Assembly (NCBI RefSeq): GCF_003426815.1
Contig: NZ_QKYK01000038.1
Location: forward strand, 1-52,565
DNA: 52,565 nt
Source: Desertimonas flava
Lineage (GTDB): Bacteria; Actinomycetota; Acidimicrobiia; Acidimicrobiales; Ilumatobacteraceae
Direction: 5' to 3'
Below the pieces are notes generated by a model. It saw only the letters and a list, made by a program, of their open reading frames with translations. It did no database searches and was not told where the DNA came from. This document shows positions 43,476 through 52,062 of this stretch, in pieces. Position 1 is the first letter of the stretch. Each line of letters starts with the position of its first letter. Position numbers and translations under genes: made by a program.

Positions 43476-44453
43476 GTGACCTCCCCCGCGCCCCAGCATC
43501 GCCACGGGAGAGGTATCGCCGTGATGGTCGCCTCGATCGTCACGCTGTCGTCGGGCTCGACGGTGGTCAAGTGGGGCGAGGCTCCGGGCACGGTGATCGC
43601 CGCCTGGCGGCTCGTCGGTGCCAGCCTCGCGTGGTGGGTGGTGTTGCTCGTCCGCCGACGCCGGCGCGGCACGCCGTTTCCGTCCAAGGAAACGTGGCGG
43701 GCGGTCGGCCCGGCCGGCGTGTTCTTCGGGCTCGACCTGGCGATCTTCTTCGCCGCGGTCAACGAGACGAGCGTGGCCCACGCCGAGTTCATCGGTGCGC
43801 TCACACCGCTCGTCCTCCTGCCGATCGCGGTCGTCGCCTTCCGCGAACGCCCCAACCCCAGGGCCCTCCCGTTCGGGCTCGTCACCCTCGCCGGGCTCGG
43901 CATCGTGATCTTCGCCGGCAGCAGCAGTGGCACCGCCACCGTGCGCGGCGATCTGATGGCCGGCATGGCGGTGTGCTGCTGGGTCGGCTACCTCGTCTTC
44001 AGCCGCCGGGCCCGAGCGACCGTCGGTGTCGTCGACTTCATGTCGACGGTGATGCCGATCGGGTTGCTCGTCGCCACCCCCGCGGCGATGCTCGATGCCG
44101 GCGGGAAGCTCTGGCCCCTCGACGGCCGGGCGTGGGTCGCCGTGGCCATCTTGTCGGTCACCACCGGGATGGTCGGCCACGCCCTCATCGCCACGGCCCA
44201 GCGCCTGCTCGAGGTGGGCACGATCTCGGTGATGCAGGTCGCCCAACCGGCCGCCGCTGTCTGCTGGGCGTACTTCGTGCTCGGCGAGACGATCGTGGCC
44301 GCCCAGATTCCCGGCATGTTCCTCGTGATCGCTGGGCTCGTGGGCTTCACGGTGCTCCAGCGACGCACGGCACCGGCGCCGCCGGCGTCGCTGTGCGAGC
44401 CGGCCGACACTCCGCCGAACGGCATCGCCGCCGTGCCCAGCGCGGCCGACTGA
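43476..44453 (+). CDS. EamA/DMT-family transporter
   Basis: 325 residues with about ten hydrophobic segments in two EamA repeats. The repeats show as AHAEFIGALTPLVLLPIAVVAFRERPNPRA and VGTISVMQVAQPAAAVCWAYFVLGE, the usual half-ends of the drug/metabolite superfamily. Substrate unknown. GTG 43476 is the first start near the membrane domain. It ends about 50 nt before the TPP riboswitch, so it precedes but does not belong to the thiamine operon. Confidence 0.87.
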   Translation: MTSPAPQHRHGRGIAVMVASIVTLSSGSTVVKWGEAPGTVIAAWRLVGASLAWWVVLLVRRRRRGTPFPSKETWRAVGPAGVFFGLDLAIFFAAVNETSVAHAEFIGALTPLVLLPIAVVAFRERPNPRALPFGLVTLAGLGIVIFAGSSSGTATVRGDLMAGMAVCCWVGYLVFSRRARATVGVVDFMSTVMPIGLLVATPAAMLDAGGKLWPLDGRAWVAVAILSVTTGMVGHALIATAQRLLEVGTISVMQVAQPAAAVCWAYFVLGETIVAAQIPGMFLVIAGLVGFTVLQRRTAPAPPASLCEPADTPPNGIAAVPSAAD

Positions 44454-44502
44454 CCACCGGCGAGGGCTGCTTCCGGCTCGTCCGGCAGTAGAGTCGGTGG
44501 GG

Positions 44503-44595
44503 AACGACGGGGAGCTCACGGGAACGGTGGGCTGAGAGGGCGATCGCCGAGCGCCGACCCGAGAACCTGATCCGGGTAATGCCGGCGGAGGAAGC
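44503..44595 (+). promoter_or_regulatory. TPP riboswitch (THI element)
   Basis: Carries the invariant parts of the thiamine pyrophosphate aptamer: ACGGGGAGC at the 5' side of P1/P2, GGCTGAGA (44530-44537), GACCCGAGAACCTGATC (44556-44572) and GGGTAATGCCGGCGGAGG (44573-44590). The closing GGAGG also serves as the ribosome site for the GTG at 44597, so TPP binding would hide it. That argues for translational control with no separate terminator needed. Confidence 0.95.
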
Positions 44596-44596
44596 C

Positions 44597-45262
44597 GTGG
44601 ACGACGAGCGCGACGAAGACTGCGTGGTGATCGTCACCGGCGCGGCCCGCCTCGCTCGCGCCGCCATCGACGCGATCCCGGTCGACGCGATCGTCGTCGC
44701 CGCCGACGGCGGCCTCGACCACGCGCTCGCCGCCGGCCTGACCCCCGACGTCCTGATCGGCGACCTCGACTCGGTGTCGGCGGAGGGGCGGGCCTGGGCC
44801 GAAGCCAACGCCGAGATCGTCACCCACCCCGCCGACAAAGCCGCCACCGACACCGAGCTCGCCGTCGCCCACGCGGCATCGAGACGGCCGCGGCGCCTGC
44901 TGATGCTCGCCGGATCGGGCGATCGGGTCGACCACACGATCGCCGCCATCGGGGCCCTCGGGAGCCCGACGACCTCCGCCGTACCCCGCGTGGGCGGGTG
45001 GTGGGGCGGGCAAGAGCTCCTCGTGGTGCGCCCGGACCGCCCGGTGTCGTTCGACGCCGCGCCGGGTACGACGTTCTCGGTGCTCGCCCTGCACGGACCG
45101 TGCACCGGCGTCGACGTCAGCGGTGCCCGCTGGCCGCTCGCCGGCGCCGACCTCGGCCCGGTCGTCGGCCTCGGCGTGTCCAACGAGGTCGCCACATCCC
45201 CCGTCTCCATCGCCGTCGCCGACGGTGTGCTCACCGTCACGATCTCGAGAGGTCCCCGTTGA
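44597..45262 (+). CDS. Thiamine pyrophosphokinase
   Basis: 221 residues. It makes TPP from thiamine and ATP. Conserved parts: VVAADGGLDHALAAGLTPDVLIGDLDSVS (catalytic Asp-rich loop GDLDS), HPADKAATDTELAV, and GSGDRVDHTIAAIGAL. The start is GTG 44597; the ATG at 44579 that begins the open frame is part of the riboswitch. The TGA stop overlaps the ATG of the binding-protein gene. First gene of the thiamine operon. Confidence 0.94.
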   Translation: MDDERDEDCVVIVTGAARLARAAIDAIPVDAIVVAADGGLDHALAAGLTPDVLIGDLDSVSAEGRAWAEANAEIVTHPADKAATDTELAVAHAASRRPRRLLMLAGSGDRVDHTIAAIGALGSPTTSAVPRVGGWWGGQELLVVRPDRPVSFDAAPGTTFSVLALHGPCTGVDVSGARWPLAGADLGPVVGLGVSNEVATSPVSIAVADGVLTVTISRGPR

Positions 45263-46344
45263 TGAAGCCCCGCTCCGTTCTCGTCCCGATCGCCGCCCTC
45301 GCCGGGGTGGCGCCGTTCGCCGCCACGGCGGCCGCCACCGCCGTCACGGCCGACGAGCAGGCCACGGTCACGCTCCTGACGTACGACTCGTTCCCCACCG
45401 CTGACACGACCCTCAACCAGTCGCTCGATCGGTTCACCGCCGAGACCGGCATCGAGGTCGAGATCCTCGTCGCCGGCGACACCGGCACGATGGTGTCGAA
45501 GGCGATCCTCACGGCCGGCAACCCCGAGGGCGACGTGCTCTTCGGCGTCGACAACACGTACGTCTCACGAGCCGTCGAAGGTGGTGTGTTCGAGCCCTAC
45601 GAGGCTTCCGGGCTCGAGGCCGTTCTCGCCGAGTTCCTCGAGGCGGCACCCAGCGACGCCGACGGCCCGCTCGTCACCCCGGTCGACTACGGCGACGTGT
45701 GCGTCAACTACGACATCGACTGGTTCGACGAGCACGACCTGGAACCTCCCGCCGACCTGCGATCGCTGACCGACCCGGCGTACGAGGACCTGCTCGTCGT
45801 CGAGAACCCGGCGACGTCGTCGCCAGGCCTGGCGTTCCTGATGGCGACGGTCGCCGAGTTCGGTGGCGACTGGCCCGAGTTCTGGGCCGACCTCGACGCC
45901 AACGGCGTCGAGGTCGTGGACGACTGGACGGGCGCCTACTACGAGCGGTTCAGCGGCGCCAGCGACGGCCCCAAGCCGCTCGTGGTCAGCTATGGCAGCA
46001 GCCCGCCCTTCGAGGTGATCTACGCCGAGGAGCCGGTCGAGCAGCCCTCGACGGGCGTGCTCGCCGACACGTGCTTCCGCCAGATCGAGTTCGCCGGGGT
46101 CCTGGCCGGGACGGACGCGCCGGCCGAAGCCCGCCAGCTCGTCGACTGGATGATCGGGGCCGACTTCCAGGCCGAGATCGCCCTCAACCTGTTCGTCTAC
46201 CCGGTCAACGACGCCGTCGCCCTGCCGGCGGAGATCGAGGAGTTCTCGGTCGTGCCCGACGAGCCGTACACGCTCGAACCCGACGAGATCACGGCCAATC
46301 GTGAAGAGTGGATCGAGGTGTGGACCGACACCGTGCAGCGGTGA
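45262..46344 (+). CDS. thiB: Thiamine-type ABC transporter substrate-binding protein
   Basis: 360 residues. The signal peptide (1-28) is followed by TVTLLTYDSFPTADTTLNQSL, VEILVAGDTGTMVSKAILTAGNPEGDVLFGVDNTYVSRA and VDYGDVCVNYD, the ThiB/TbpA pattern (periplasmic-type fold, type II). No lipobox is visible. Overlap with the kinase stop and the GTGA junction with thiP show it is in the riboswitch operon, so thiamine or a phosphate ester is the likely ligand. Confidence 0.93.
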   Translation: MKPRSVLVPIAALAGVAPFAATAAATAVTADEQATVTLLTYDSFPTADTTLNQSLDRFTAETGIEVEILVAGDTGTMVSKAILTAGNPEGDVLFGVDNTYVSRAVEGGVFEPYEASGLEAVLAEFLEAAPSDADGPLVTPVDYGDVCVNYDIDWFDEHDLEPPADLRSLTDPAYEDLLVVENPATSSPGLAFLMATVAEFGGDWPEFWADLDANGVEVVDDWTGAYYERFSGASDGPKPLVVSYGSSPPFEVIYAEEPVEQPSTGVLADTCFRQIEFAGVLAGTDAPAEARQLVDWMIGADFQAEIALNLFVYPVNDAVALPAEIEEFSVVPDEPYTLEPDEITANREEWIEVWTDTVQR

Positions 46345-47930
46345 ACCGTCTCCCCCGGTGGTTCGTGCCGGCGCTCGCCGCCGGCCCCGCCGTGGTCCTC
46401 GTCGTCTTCTACGCCTGGCCGTTCGCCACGCTGCTGGCTCGCGGCCTGTCGGCAGCGGCGCTCGCCGACACGATGGCCGACGGCCTCACCTGGCGGGTCG
46501 CCTGGTTCACGTTGTGGCAGGCGGTGGCGTCGACGGTGCTGACCCTGCTCGTCGGGATCGCCCCGGCCTACGTGATGGCCCGCTACCACTTCGTCGGGCG
46601 ACGGGCACTGGACGGCCTGCTCGCGGCTGTCTTCGTCCTGCCGACCGTCGTGATGGCGGCGGCGATGATGGCCGTGCTGCCCACGTCGCTCGACAGAGGG
46701 GTCGTGGCGATCCTCGCCGCCCACGTGACGTTCAACCTCGCGGTCGTCGTGCGGACGGTCGGGGCTGTGCTGGCGACGGTGCCGCGTGATCGCGAGGCCG
46801 CGGCGGCCACGCTCGGCGCTGCTCCATGGCGCGTCTTCGTCACCGTGACGCTGCCGGCGATCCGCCCGGCGCTCCTCGCCGCCGCAGCCATCGTGTTCGT
46901 CTTCACGTTCACGTCGTTCGGCGTGGTGCGCCTGCTCGGCGGCGTCCACCGATCGACGATCGAGGTGGAGATCTGGCGGCAGGCGACGCAGTTCGGCGAC
47001 ATCGGCTCGGCGGCCACGCTCACCGTGATCCAGCTCGTCGTCGTGGCGTGCGCCGTGGGGGTCACCGTCGTCCTGCAGCGGCGTGGAAGCCGGTCGCTGG
47101 GCCTGCGCGTCGACGCGACGCGCCGCCGTCCCGCCTTCCCACGCCAGCGGGCCCTGGTCGTCGTGACGGCGCTGCTCACCGCGGCGGTGGTGGTCACGCC
47201 GCTCGTCGCCCTGGTCGAACGCTCGCTGCGCACGAGCGACGGTCACTCGTTGCACGCGTGGCGCACGCTCGGCTCCACGGAGATCCGGCCGGGTATCTCG
47301 CTCGGCATCGATCCGCTGGCATCGCTCGGCGTCTCGCTGCGCACGATGCTGGCGGCGACGGCCATCGCCGTCGTCGTCGGGACGTTGGCGGCCGTCGCCA
47401 TCGCCACGGCGCGGCGCGGCGCGCGGGTGTTGGACACGGCGATGATGCTGCCCGTGGCGACCTCGGCGATCACGATCGGCTTCGGCATGCTGATCACGTT
47501 CGACGTCCCACCGGTCGACTGGCGGGCCGAGCCGTGGCTCGTGCCGGTGGGCCACGCGCTCGTCGCCATCCCGTTCGTGGTGCGTACCGTGCTGCCCGTG
47601 CTGCGTGGCATCGACCAACGTCGCCTGGAGGCGGCGGCAACGCTCGGGGCGTCGCCGCTGCGCGCGTGGGCGACGGTCGTCTCGTCGCACCTGCGCCGGC
47701 CCGTGATCGCCGCGGCCGGGCTCTCGGCGGCGATCTCGCTCGGCGAGTTCGGCGCCACCAGCTTCCTGTCCCGCACCGGTCGGCAGACGATGCCGATCGC
47801 CATCGAGCAGTTGCTCGGACGGCCCGGCGCGGTGCTCCAGGCGCAGGGATATGCGCTCTCGGTGATCCTCGCCGTCGCCACGATCGCCGTGGTGATGGCG
47901 CTCGACGTGACCGCCCGGCGGGCCTCGTGA
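46341..47930 (+). CDS. thiP: Thiamine ABC transporter permease, fused two-domain
   Basis: 529 residues with about twelve membrane segments. There are two permease halves, each ending in an EAA loop (EAAAATLGAAPWRVF and EAAATLGASPLRAWATVV), as in ThiP. The GTG start overlaps the thiB stop and its TGA overlaps the GTG of the ATPase gene, so all are coupled. Works with ThiB and the downstream ATPase to import thiamine. Confidence 0.93.
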   Translation: MNRLPRWFVPALAAGPAVVLVVFYAWPFATLLARGLSAAALADTMADGLTWRVAWFTLWQAVASTVLTLLVGIAPAYVMARYHFVGRRALDGLLAAVFVLPTVVMAAAMMAVLPTSLDRGVVAILAAHVTFNLAVVVRTVGAVLATVPRDREAAAATLGAAPWRVFVTVTLPAIRPALLAAAAIVFVFTFTSFGVVRLLGGVHRSTIEVEIWRQATQFGDIGSAATLTVIQLVVVACAVGVTVVLQRRGSRSLGLRVDATRRRPAFPRQRALVVVTALLTAAVVVTPLVALVERSLRTSDGHSLHAWRTLGSTEIRPGISLGIDPLASLGVSLRTMLAATAIAVVVGTLAAVAIATARRGARVLDTAMMLPVATSAITIGFGMLITFDVPPVDWRAEPWLVPVGHALVAIPFVVRTVLPVLRGIDQRRLEAAATLGASPLRAWATVVSSHLRRPVIAAAGLSAAISLGEFGATSFLSRTGRQTMPIAIEQLLGRPGAVLQAQGYALSVILAVATIAVVMALDVTARRAS

Positions 47931-49018
47931 CGCCCCGGCTCGCCGTCGTCGACGTGTCGGTCGCCTTCGACGCCGTCGAGGTGCTGGCTGGCGCCGACCT
48001 CGAACTCGGCGCCGCCGAGGTGGTCGCCCTGCTCGGCCCGTCGGGCAGCGGCAAGAGCACGCTCCTGCGCGTGATCGCCGGCCTGCTGCGCCCCGACAGC
48101 GGGACGGTCTCGATCGACGGCACCGATGTGACGCGGCTGCCGACGCACCGGCGGGGCGTGGGCATGGTGTTCCAGGACGAGCAGCTCTTCGACCACCTCG
48201 ACGTGGCGGCCAACATCGGCTACGGCCTGAAGATGGCAGGGATGCCGGCCCGGGCACGGAGCGAGCGCGTCGCCGAGCTGCTCGAGCTCGTCGGCCTCGC
48301 CGGGAGCGGGCATCGGGACGTCACCACGTTGAGCGGTGGCGAGGCCAAACGCGTCGCCCTTGCCCGATCGCTCGCGCCCCGCCCACGGGTGCTGCTGCTC
48401 GACGAGCCCCTCACCGGCCTCGATCGCGAGCTCCACGACCGGTTGGCGACCGACCTCGCGCGGATCCTGCGCGAGGAGCACACGTCGTCGCTGCTCGTCA
48501 CGCACGACCGCGACGAGGCGGCCACGATCGCCGACCGCATCGTGACGATCGGCGACGTCACGGGCGCGGCCCACGAGTTCGTCGCCGCGCCGGTCCCCGT
48601 CGCCGACGTCCACAACCTGAGGCGGCGCGTGCTTCGTCGGGGCACACCGAGCGACAATGTCGACTTCGCAGGAGACGACGATCCGCGCACCCGGCATCTT
48701 GCCGTGCGTGACCGGTCGGGCGAGGTGATCGCCACGTCCACGTGGAGCGAGCAGGAGTGCCCCGACCGTCCCGGCCGGCGCGCCCTGCAACTGCGCGGCA
48801 TGGCCGTCGACGACGCCTGGCAGGGCCGCGGCCTCGGAGTGGTGCTGCTGGAGGCCGGGCTCGATCTCGCCGCGGCCCGGCAGATCGATCTGGTGTGGGC
48901 CAACGCGCGGGACGGCGCCCTCGGCTTCTACACGGGGCACGGCTTCGCCGTCGTCGGCGACGGCTTCGTCACCTCCGACACCGGTCTTCCCCACCACCGC
49001 GTCCTGCACGAGCGCTGA
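47927..49018 (+). CDS. Thiamine ABC transporter ATPase fused to a GNAT acetyltransferase domain
   Basis: 363 residues. Residues 1-220 are a complete ATPase: Walker A GPSGSGKS (37-44), signature LSGGE (135-139), Walker B VLLLDEP (155-161), switch His193. Residues 226-363 are a GNAT domain: an LRRRVLRRG start, ALQLRGMAVDDAWQGRGLG with the acetyl-CoA loop QGRGLG (299-304), then ARDGALGFYTGHGFAVVGD. The frame is uninterrupted, with no stop or internal start signal at the junction. ThiQ is normally only about 230 residues. The acetyl acceptor is unknown. Last gene of the riboswitch operon. Confidence 0.92.
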   Translation: MTPRLAVVDVSVAFDAVEVLAGADLELGAAEVVALLGPSGSGKSTLLRVIAGLLRPDSGTVSIDGTDVTRLPTHRRGVGMVFQDEQLFDHLDVAANIGYGLKMAGMPARARSERVAELLELVGLAGSGHRDVTTLSGGEAKRVALARSLAPRPRVLLLDEPLTGLDRELHDRLATDLARILREEHTSSLLVTHDRDEAATIADRIVTIGDVTGAAHEFVAAPVPVADVHNLRRRVLRRGTPSDNVDFAGDDDPRTRHLAVRDRSGEVIATSTWSEQECPDRPGRRALQLRGMAVDDAWQGRGLGVVLLEAGLDLAAARQIDLVWANARDGALGFYTGHGFAVVGDGFVTSDTGLPHHRVLHER

Positions 49019-49102
49019 ACTTTCCTTTCCGTTTTCGGTCCGCCGCCGCGCTCTTGGGGTGTGAGCGGCTCCGTTGGACCCGCCGGACGTGGAGAGGGAC
49101 TC

Positions 49103-49381
49103 GTGGACCCGATCGTGCACAACCTGAGAGCGCGTGCCGCCGACCTGCGACGCCTGGCCACCGAGCTCGATACCGCGCCCCTCCGGTCGCTCCGGTCGAT
49201 GGCGGGAACCGACACGTGGGTGTGCGACGCCGCCGACGCCTACCGGGAACGGCTGGTCGAGTTCGAACACGACCTCGACCGCGCCGCCGCGGACCTGCGT
49301 GATCAGGCGCTCCTGCTGGAGCGGCGGGCCGACGCCAGGGAAGCCGATCTGATCGCCGCCGCGGCCGAGGTCGTGCCGTGA
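49103..49381 (+). CDS. WXG100-like small helical protein
   Basis: 92 residues, nearly all helical. RARAADLRRLATELD forms helix 1, then TDTWVCDAADAYRERL takes the place of the WxG turn (W-V-C instead of W-x-G, with the AA-Y-R pattern kept), and a long helix 2 follows to the end. This is the layout of actinobacterial ESX/type VII substrates and their partners. GTG 49103 has GGAGAGGG 4 nt upstream; an earlier in-frame GTG (49061) has none. It overlaps the start of the next gene by 4 nt, so they form a pair. No type VII machinery is in the window. Confidence 0.72.
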   Translation: MDPIVHNLRARAADLRRLATELDTAPLRSLRSMAGTDTWVCDAADAYRERLVEFEHDLDRAAADLRDQALLLERRADAREADLIAAAAEVVP

Positions 49382-51048
49382 GTGGTCGCTTCGTCGGCTT
49401 CGACCCGGCCCGCGTCACGACGCTGTCGATCCACACCGCCGCGGCGGTGGAGCATCTCCGAGGCGTCCGCACCGCCGACCTCGCTGCGCTTGCTGCCCTG
49501 ACGAGGATCGGCCACGTCCGCTTCGAGTTGGAGACGCTGTGGATGCCGGCGATCGCTCGCGTCACGGGCGACCAGTCGATGATCGGGTGGAGTGCTGCCG
49601 AGCCAGGGCCGCCCCCGACGCCGTGGGACCAGCTCGTGGCATCGGCGAGCGCCGAGAGCGACAGGCCGGCGACCGACGATCCGCCGTCGGAGGGGTACCT
49701 CGACGAGGATCACAGCGACCTGACCGCCACCCTTCGTCCCGACATGCCGGCGACGACCACCGGGACCGAGTGGGGTGCCCTGTCCCCGTGGCAGCAGGAA
49801 TGGCTGCTCGTCAACCAACCCGACGTGGTGATGGCCTACATGCTCCGGCACGGCAACGTGCTCACCGCCGAGCAGCTGGACGAGCTCGAGCGGGCCAACG
49901 GCTTCGCCGAGTTCAGCGAGACGTTCCTGGCCACGTTCGGCGTGGAGGTCGGGGTCCGATGGATCGCCATCGACCTCGGTTCGAGCTCCGAGCTACGCCT
50001 CTCCTACATGAGCGACGGCACGGTGGAGGCGGTCGTGACCCAGAAGGACTCGCTCGGGTTGGTCGTCGACGCCGGCGAGATCGAGATCGGTGCCGGCGTC
50101 TACGTCGTCGCCGGCCAACGGCTGGTGTTCGCCGACGAGGAGGAGGCACAGCAGGCCGTGGACACCCTGATCGCCGCCTCCAACGTCTCGTTGGCCGACC
50201 AGGGCCGACGGATCGCGAACGGCATGCTCTTCGACGACTGGAGGACCGACGTGCAGAAGAAGGTCGACCAGCTGTGGGACGACCACGGTGTGGAGGACAC
50301 CGACGAGGTGGGTGTGTACGTCAGCGCCCACGGCGAGATCAGCGGCGCGCTCGCGATCAGCGGGGACGCCGCCCTCGAAGCCGGCGTGTACACCTCGACC
50401 GATGCCGACGGCAACGCCACGCGGCAGGGTGTGAGGGTCGCCGGCTCCATCAGCGGGTCGGTCACCGAGGACGGGTCGACCGCCACGGGGAGCGCATCCG
50501 CCGTCGTCGATGTGCACCGCGAGCTGTCGACCGGTGAGGAGTTCGTGACGGTCACCATCGCCGCCCGGGGCGGAGGTGGCGTGTCGTCGAGCATCGCGCC
50601 GGTGACGGGGAGCGGGGTCGACGTGTCGTCCAGCGCGACGCGATCGACCGTGGTCACCACCACCGTCACCGTGCCGATCGACCACGACACCGCCGGCAAC
50701 GCCGGCGAGATGATCGAGGGCGTGCTCTCGGGCGAGCTGCCGGTGAACGCGATCGAGGCGCTGTACGACGACGCCGACATCACGATCACCATCGACGTGG
50801 TCTCGTCCGAGACGGTGGGCGAGACCACCGACGGCGGGGCCGTCGAGGTGGAGTCCAGCTACTCCGTGAGCCAGGGCCGGAACGTCGCGACGTTCCACAA
50901 GAGCCCTCATGGTGAGATGTACTCGCAGAACGATCTCGACGCCGTGATCGACAGCGTGCGGGGGGCGTCCGGCCTGCCCGTCGACGGTTCCGGGAGCGGT
51001 GAAGCCGGCGGCGGCACCGTGTCGTGGGACGACACCTCGCCCAATTAA
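49378..51048 (+). CDS. Large protein paired with a WXG100-like partner, unknown function
   Basis: 556 residues, no signal peptide, and no cysteine noticed. Residues 1-70 are helical; about 128-150 holds LSPWQQEWLLVNQPDVVMAY, the motif that in type VII-linked proteins joins the helical head to the catalytic domain. The rest (about 185-520) is beta-rich with alternating Val/Thr/Ser strands and acidic loops, no hydrolase signature and a Gly/Ser C-terminus. It starts with GTG in the stop codon of the WXG100-like gene. The pattern suggests an exported effector or surface protein, but I cannot assign an activity. Confidence 0.75.
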   Translation: MSGRFVGFDPARVTTLSIHTAAAVEHLRGVRTADLAALAALTRIGHVRFELETLWMPAIARVTGDQSMIGWSAAEPGPPPTPWDQLVASASAESDRPATDDPPSEGYLDEDHSDLTATLRPDMPATTTGTEWGALSPWQQEWLLVNQPDVVMAYMLRHGNVLTAEQLDELERANGFAEFSETFLATFGVEVGVRWIAIDLGSSSELRLSYMSDGTVEAVVTQKDSLGLVVDAGEIEIGAGVYVVAGQRLVFADEEEAQQAVDTLIAASNVSLADQGRRIANGMLFDDWRTDVQKKVDQLWDDHGVEDTDEVGVYVSAHGEISGALAISGDAALEAGVYTSTDADGNATRQGVRVAGSISGSVTEDGSTATGSASAVVDVHRELSTGEEFVTVTIAARGGGGVSSSIAPVTGSGVDVSSSATRSTVVTTTVTVPIDHDTAGNAGEMIEGVLSGELPVNAIEALYDDADITITIDVVSSETVGETTDGGAVEVESSYSVSQGRNVATFHKSPHGEMYSQNDLDAVIDSVRGASGLPVDGSGSGEAGGGTVSWDDTSPN

Positions 51049-51063
51049 CTAATGTCGCTAGGC

Positions 51064-51942
51064 ATGGCGACACTTTCGAGCATCGCGAGTCCGATCACCG
51101 TCTCGCCGGTCACGACAGTCGGTTTCATCGGCCTCGGCGATCAGGGCGAGCCGATGGCCGTGCGCATCGCACGAGCCGGCTTCGATCTGGCCGTCTTCGC
51201 CAGACGGATCGCCCAGACGGACACGGCACGTGCCGCCGGAGCCACCGTCGTCGAGTCGGTCGCCGAGCTCGCGGCCCGGAGCGACCTCGTCGGCGTTTGC
51301 GTCGGCAACGATGCGGACGTCGTGGAGGTCGCCGACGCCGCACTGCCCCACCTCCGGCCGGGATCGATCCTGGCCCTCCACAGCACGGTGCACCCCGAGA
51401 CCTGCCGGCGAATCGGAGCCTCAGCCGCTCGCTCGGGGGTCGCCGTGGTCGACGCGCCGGTCTCGGGGGGTCGAGCTCGAGCAGCGACGGGCACACTGAC
51501 CACGATGGTGGGCGGCGAGACTCCGGCAGTCGACGCCGCTCGACCCGTGATCGACGCGTTCAGCGCCCTCGTCGTCCACGCCGGCGGCATCGGCACCGGG
51601 CAGATTCTGAAGTTGGTCAACAACTACGCGTTCACCGCCCAGGTCGGGGTCCTCGCCGACCTGGTCGAGTTGTGCGCGGCGCTGGAGCTCGACGTGGAGC
51701 AGGCGGCCACCGCACTGGCCGCATCGACGGGCGGCTCCCGTGCGACCGAGATGTTCGTCGCCGGCGGATGCGCGCACCCCTTCCCCCGCCACTCGGACGG
51801 CCGCAGACGTGGGGCCGAACTGCTGTCGAAGGACGTCGCACACATGGATGCCGTCGCCGCGGCGGCGGGGGTCTCGTTCCCGCGGACACTGGACCGGATG
51901 GCACGTCACGGATTGGCGATCGCCAGCGACGCGCCGGACTGA
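51064..51942 (+). CDS. NAD(P)-binding beta-hydroxyacid dehydrogenase (HIBADH family)
   Basis: 292 residues. The dinucleotide site is GFIGLGDQGEPMA near residue 20 (the usual GxMG position holds DQGEPM), with VVDAPVSGGRARAATGTL as the substrate loop, and GTGQILKLVNNY with the catalytic lysine. C-terminal helical domain present (KDVAHMDAVA). It oxidises 3-hydroxyisobutyrate-like acids; the exact substrate is unknown. ATG 51064 lies 8 nt after TAATGT (51050-51055); the start at 51052 is less likely. Confidence 0.88.
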   Translation: MATLSSIASPITVSPVTTVGFIGLGDQGEPMAVRIARAGFDLAVFARRIAQTDTARAAGATVVESVAELAARSDLVGVCVGNDADVVEVADAALPHLRPGSILALHSTVHPETCRRIGASAARSGVAVVDAPVSGGRARAATGTLTTMVGGETPAVDAARPVIDAFSALVVHAGGIGTGQILKLVNNYAFTAQVGVLADLVELCAALELDVEQAATALAASTGGSRATEMFVAGGCAHPFPRHSDGRRRGAELLSKDVAHMDAVAAAAGVSFPRTLDRMARHGLAIASDAPD

Positions 51943-51949
51943 CGTCATC

Positions 51950-51993
51950 CTGTCCGCGCACATCGTGCCGATCCTGCCGATTTGTGCGGACAG
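51950..51993 (+). terminator. Imperfect hairpin after the dehydrogenase gene
   Basis: Arms CTGTCCGCGCACA (51950-51962) and TGTGCGGACAG (51983-51993) pair over 11 bp with a 2-nt bulge and a 20-nt loop. No T-tract follows. It is the only terminator-like structure between the dehydrogenase and the DUF222 gene. Confidence 0.5.
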
Positions 51994-52027
51994 ACAGAAC
52001 AATCACGAGAAAATAGCCGAACACCTG

Positions 52028-52056
52028 TTGCACAGCGGAGCGCAGTCGACTAGCGT
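52028..52056 (+). promoter_or_regulatory. Promoter of the DUF222 gene
   Basis: -35 TTGCAC (52028-52033), 17-nt spacer, -10 TAGCGT (52051-52056), then 6 nt to ATG 52063. The geometry predicts a leaderless mRNA starting at that ATG, and it is the main reason to take 52063 as the true start. Confidence 0.7.
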
Positions 52057-52062
52057 TTCGTC

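Noticed and set aside
44579-44596. ATG at 44579 as the start of thiamine pyrophosphokinase
   Set aside because: It is the conserved TAATGCC of the TPP aptamer; GTG 44597 with GGAGG just upstream is the proper start.
46197-49270. Two long minus-strand frames over the thiamine transporter genes
   Set aside because: Antisense shadows of thiP and the ATPase-GNAT gene, rich in Arg/Asp/His, no domains.
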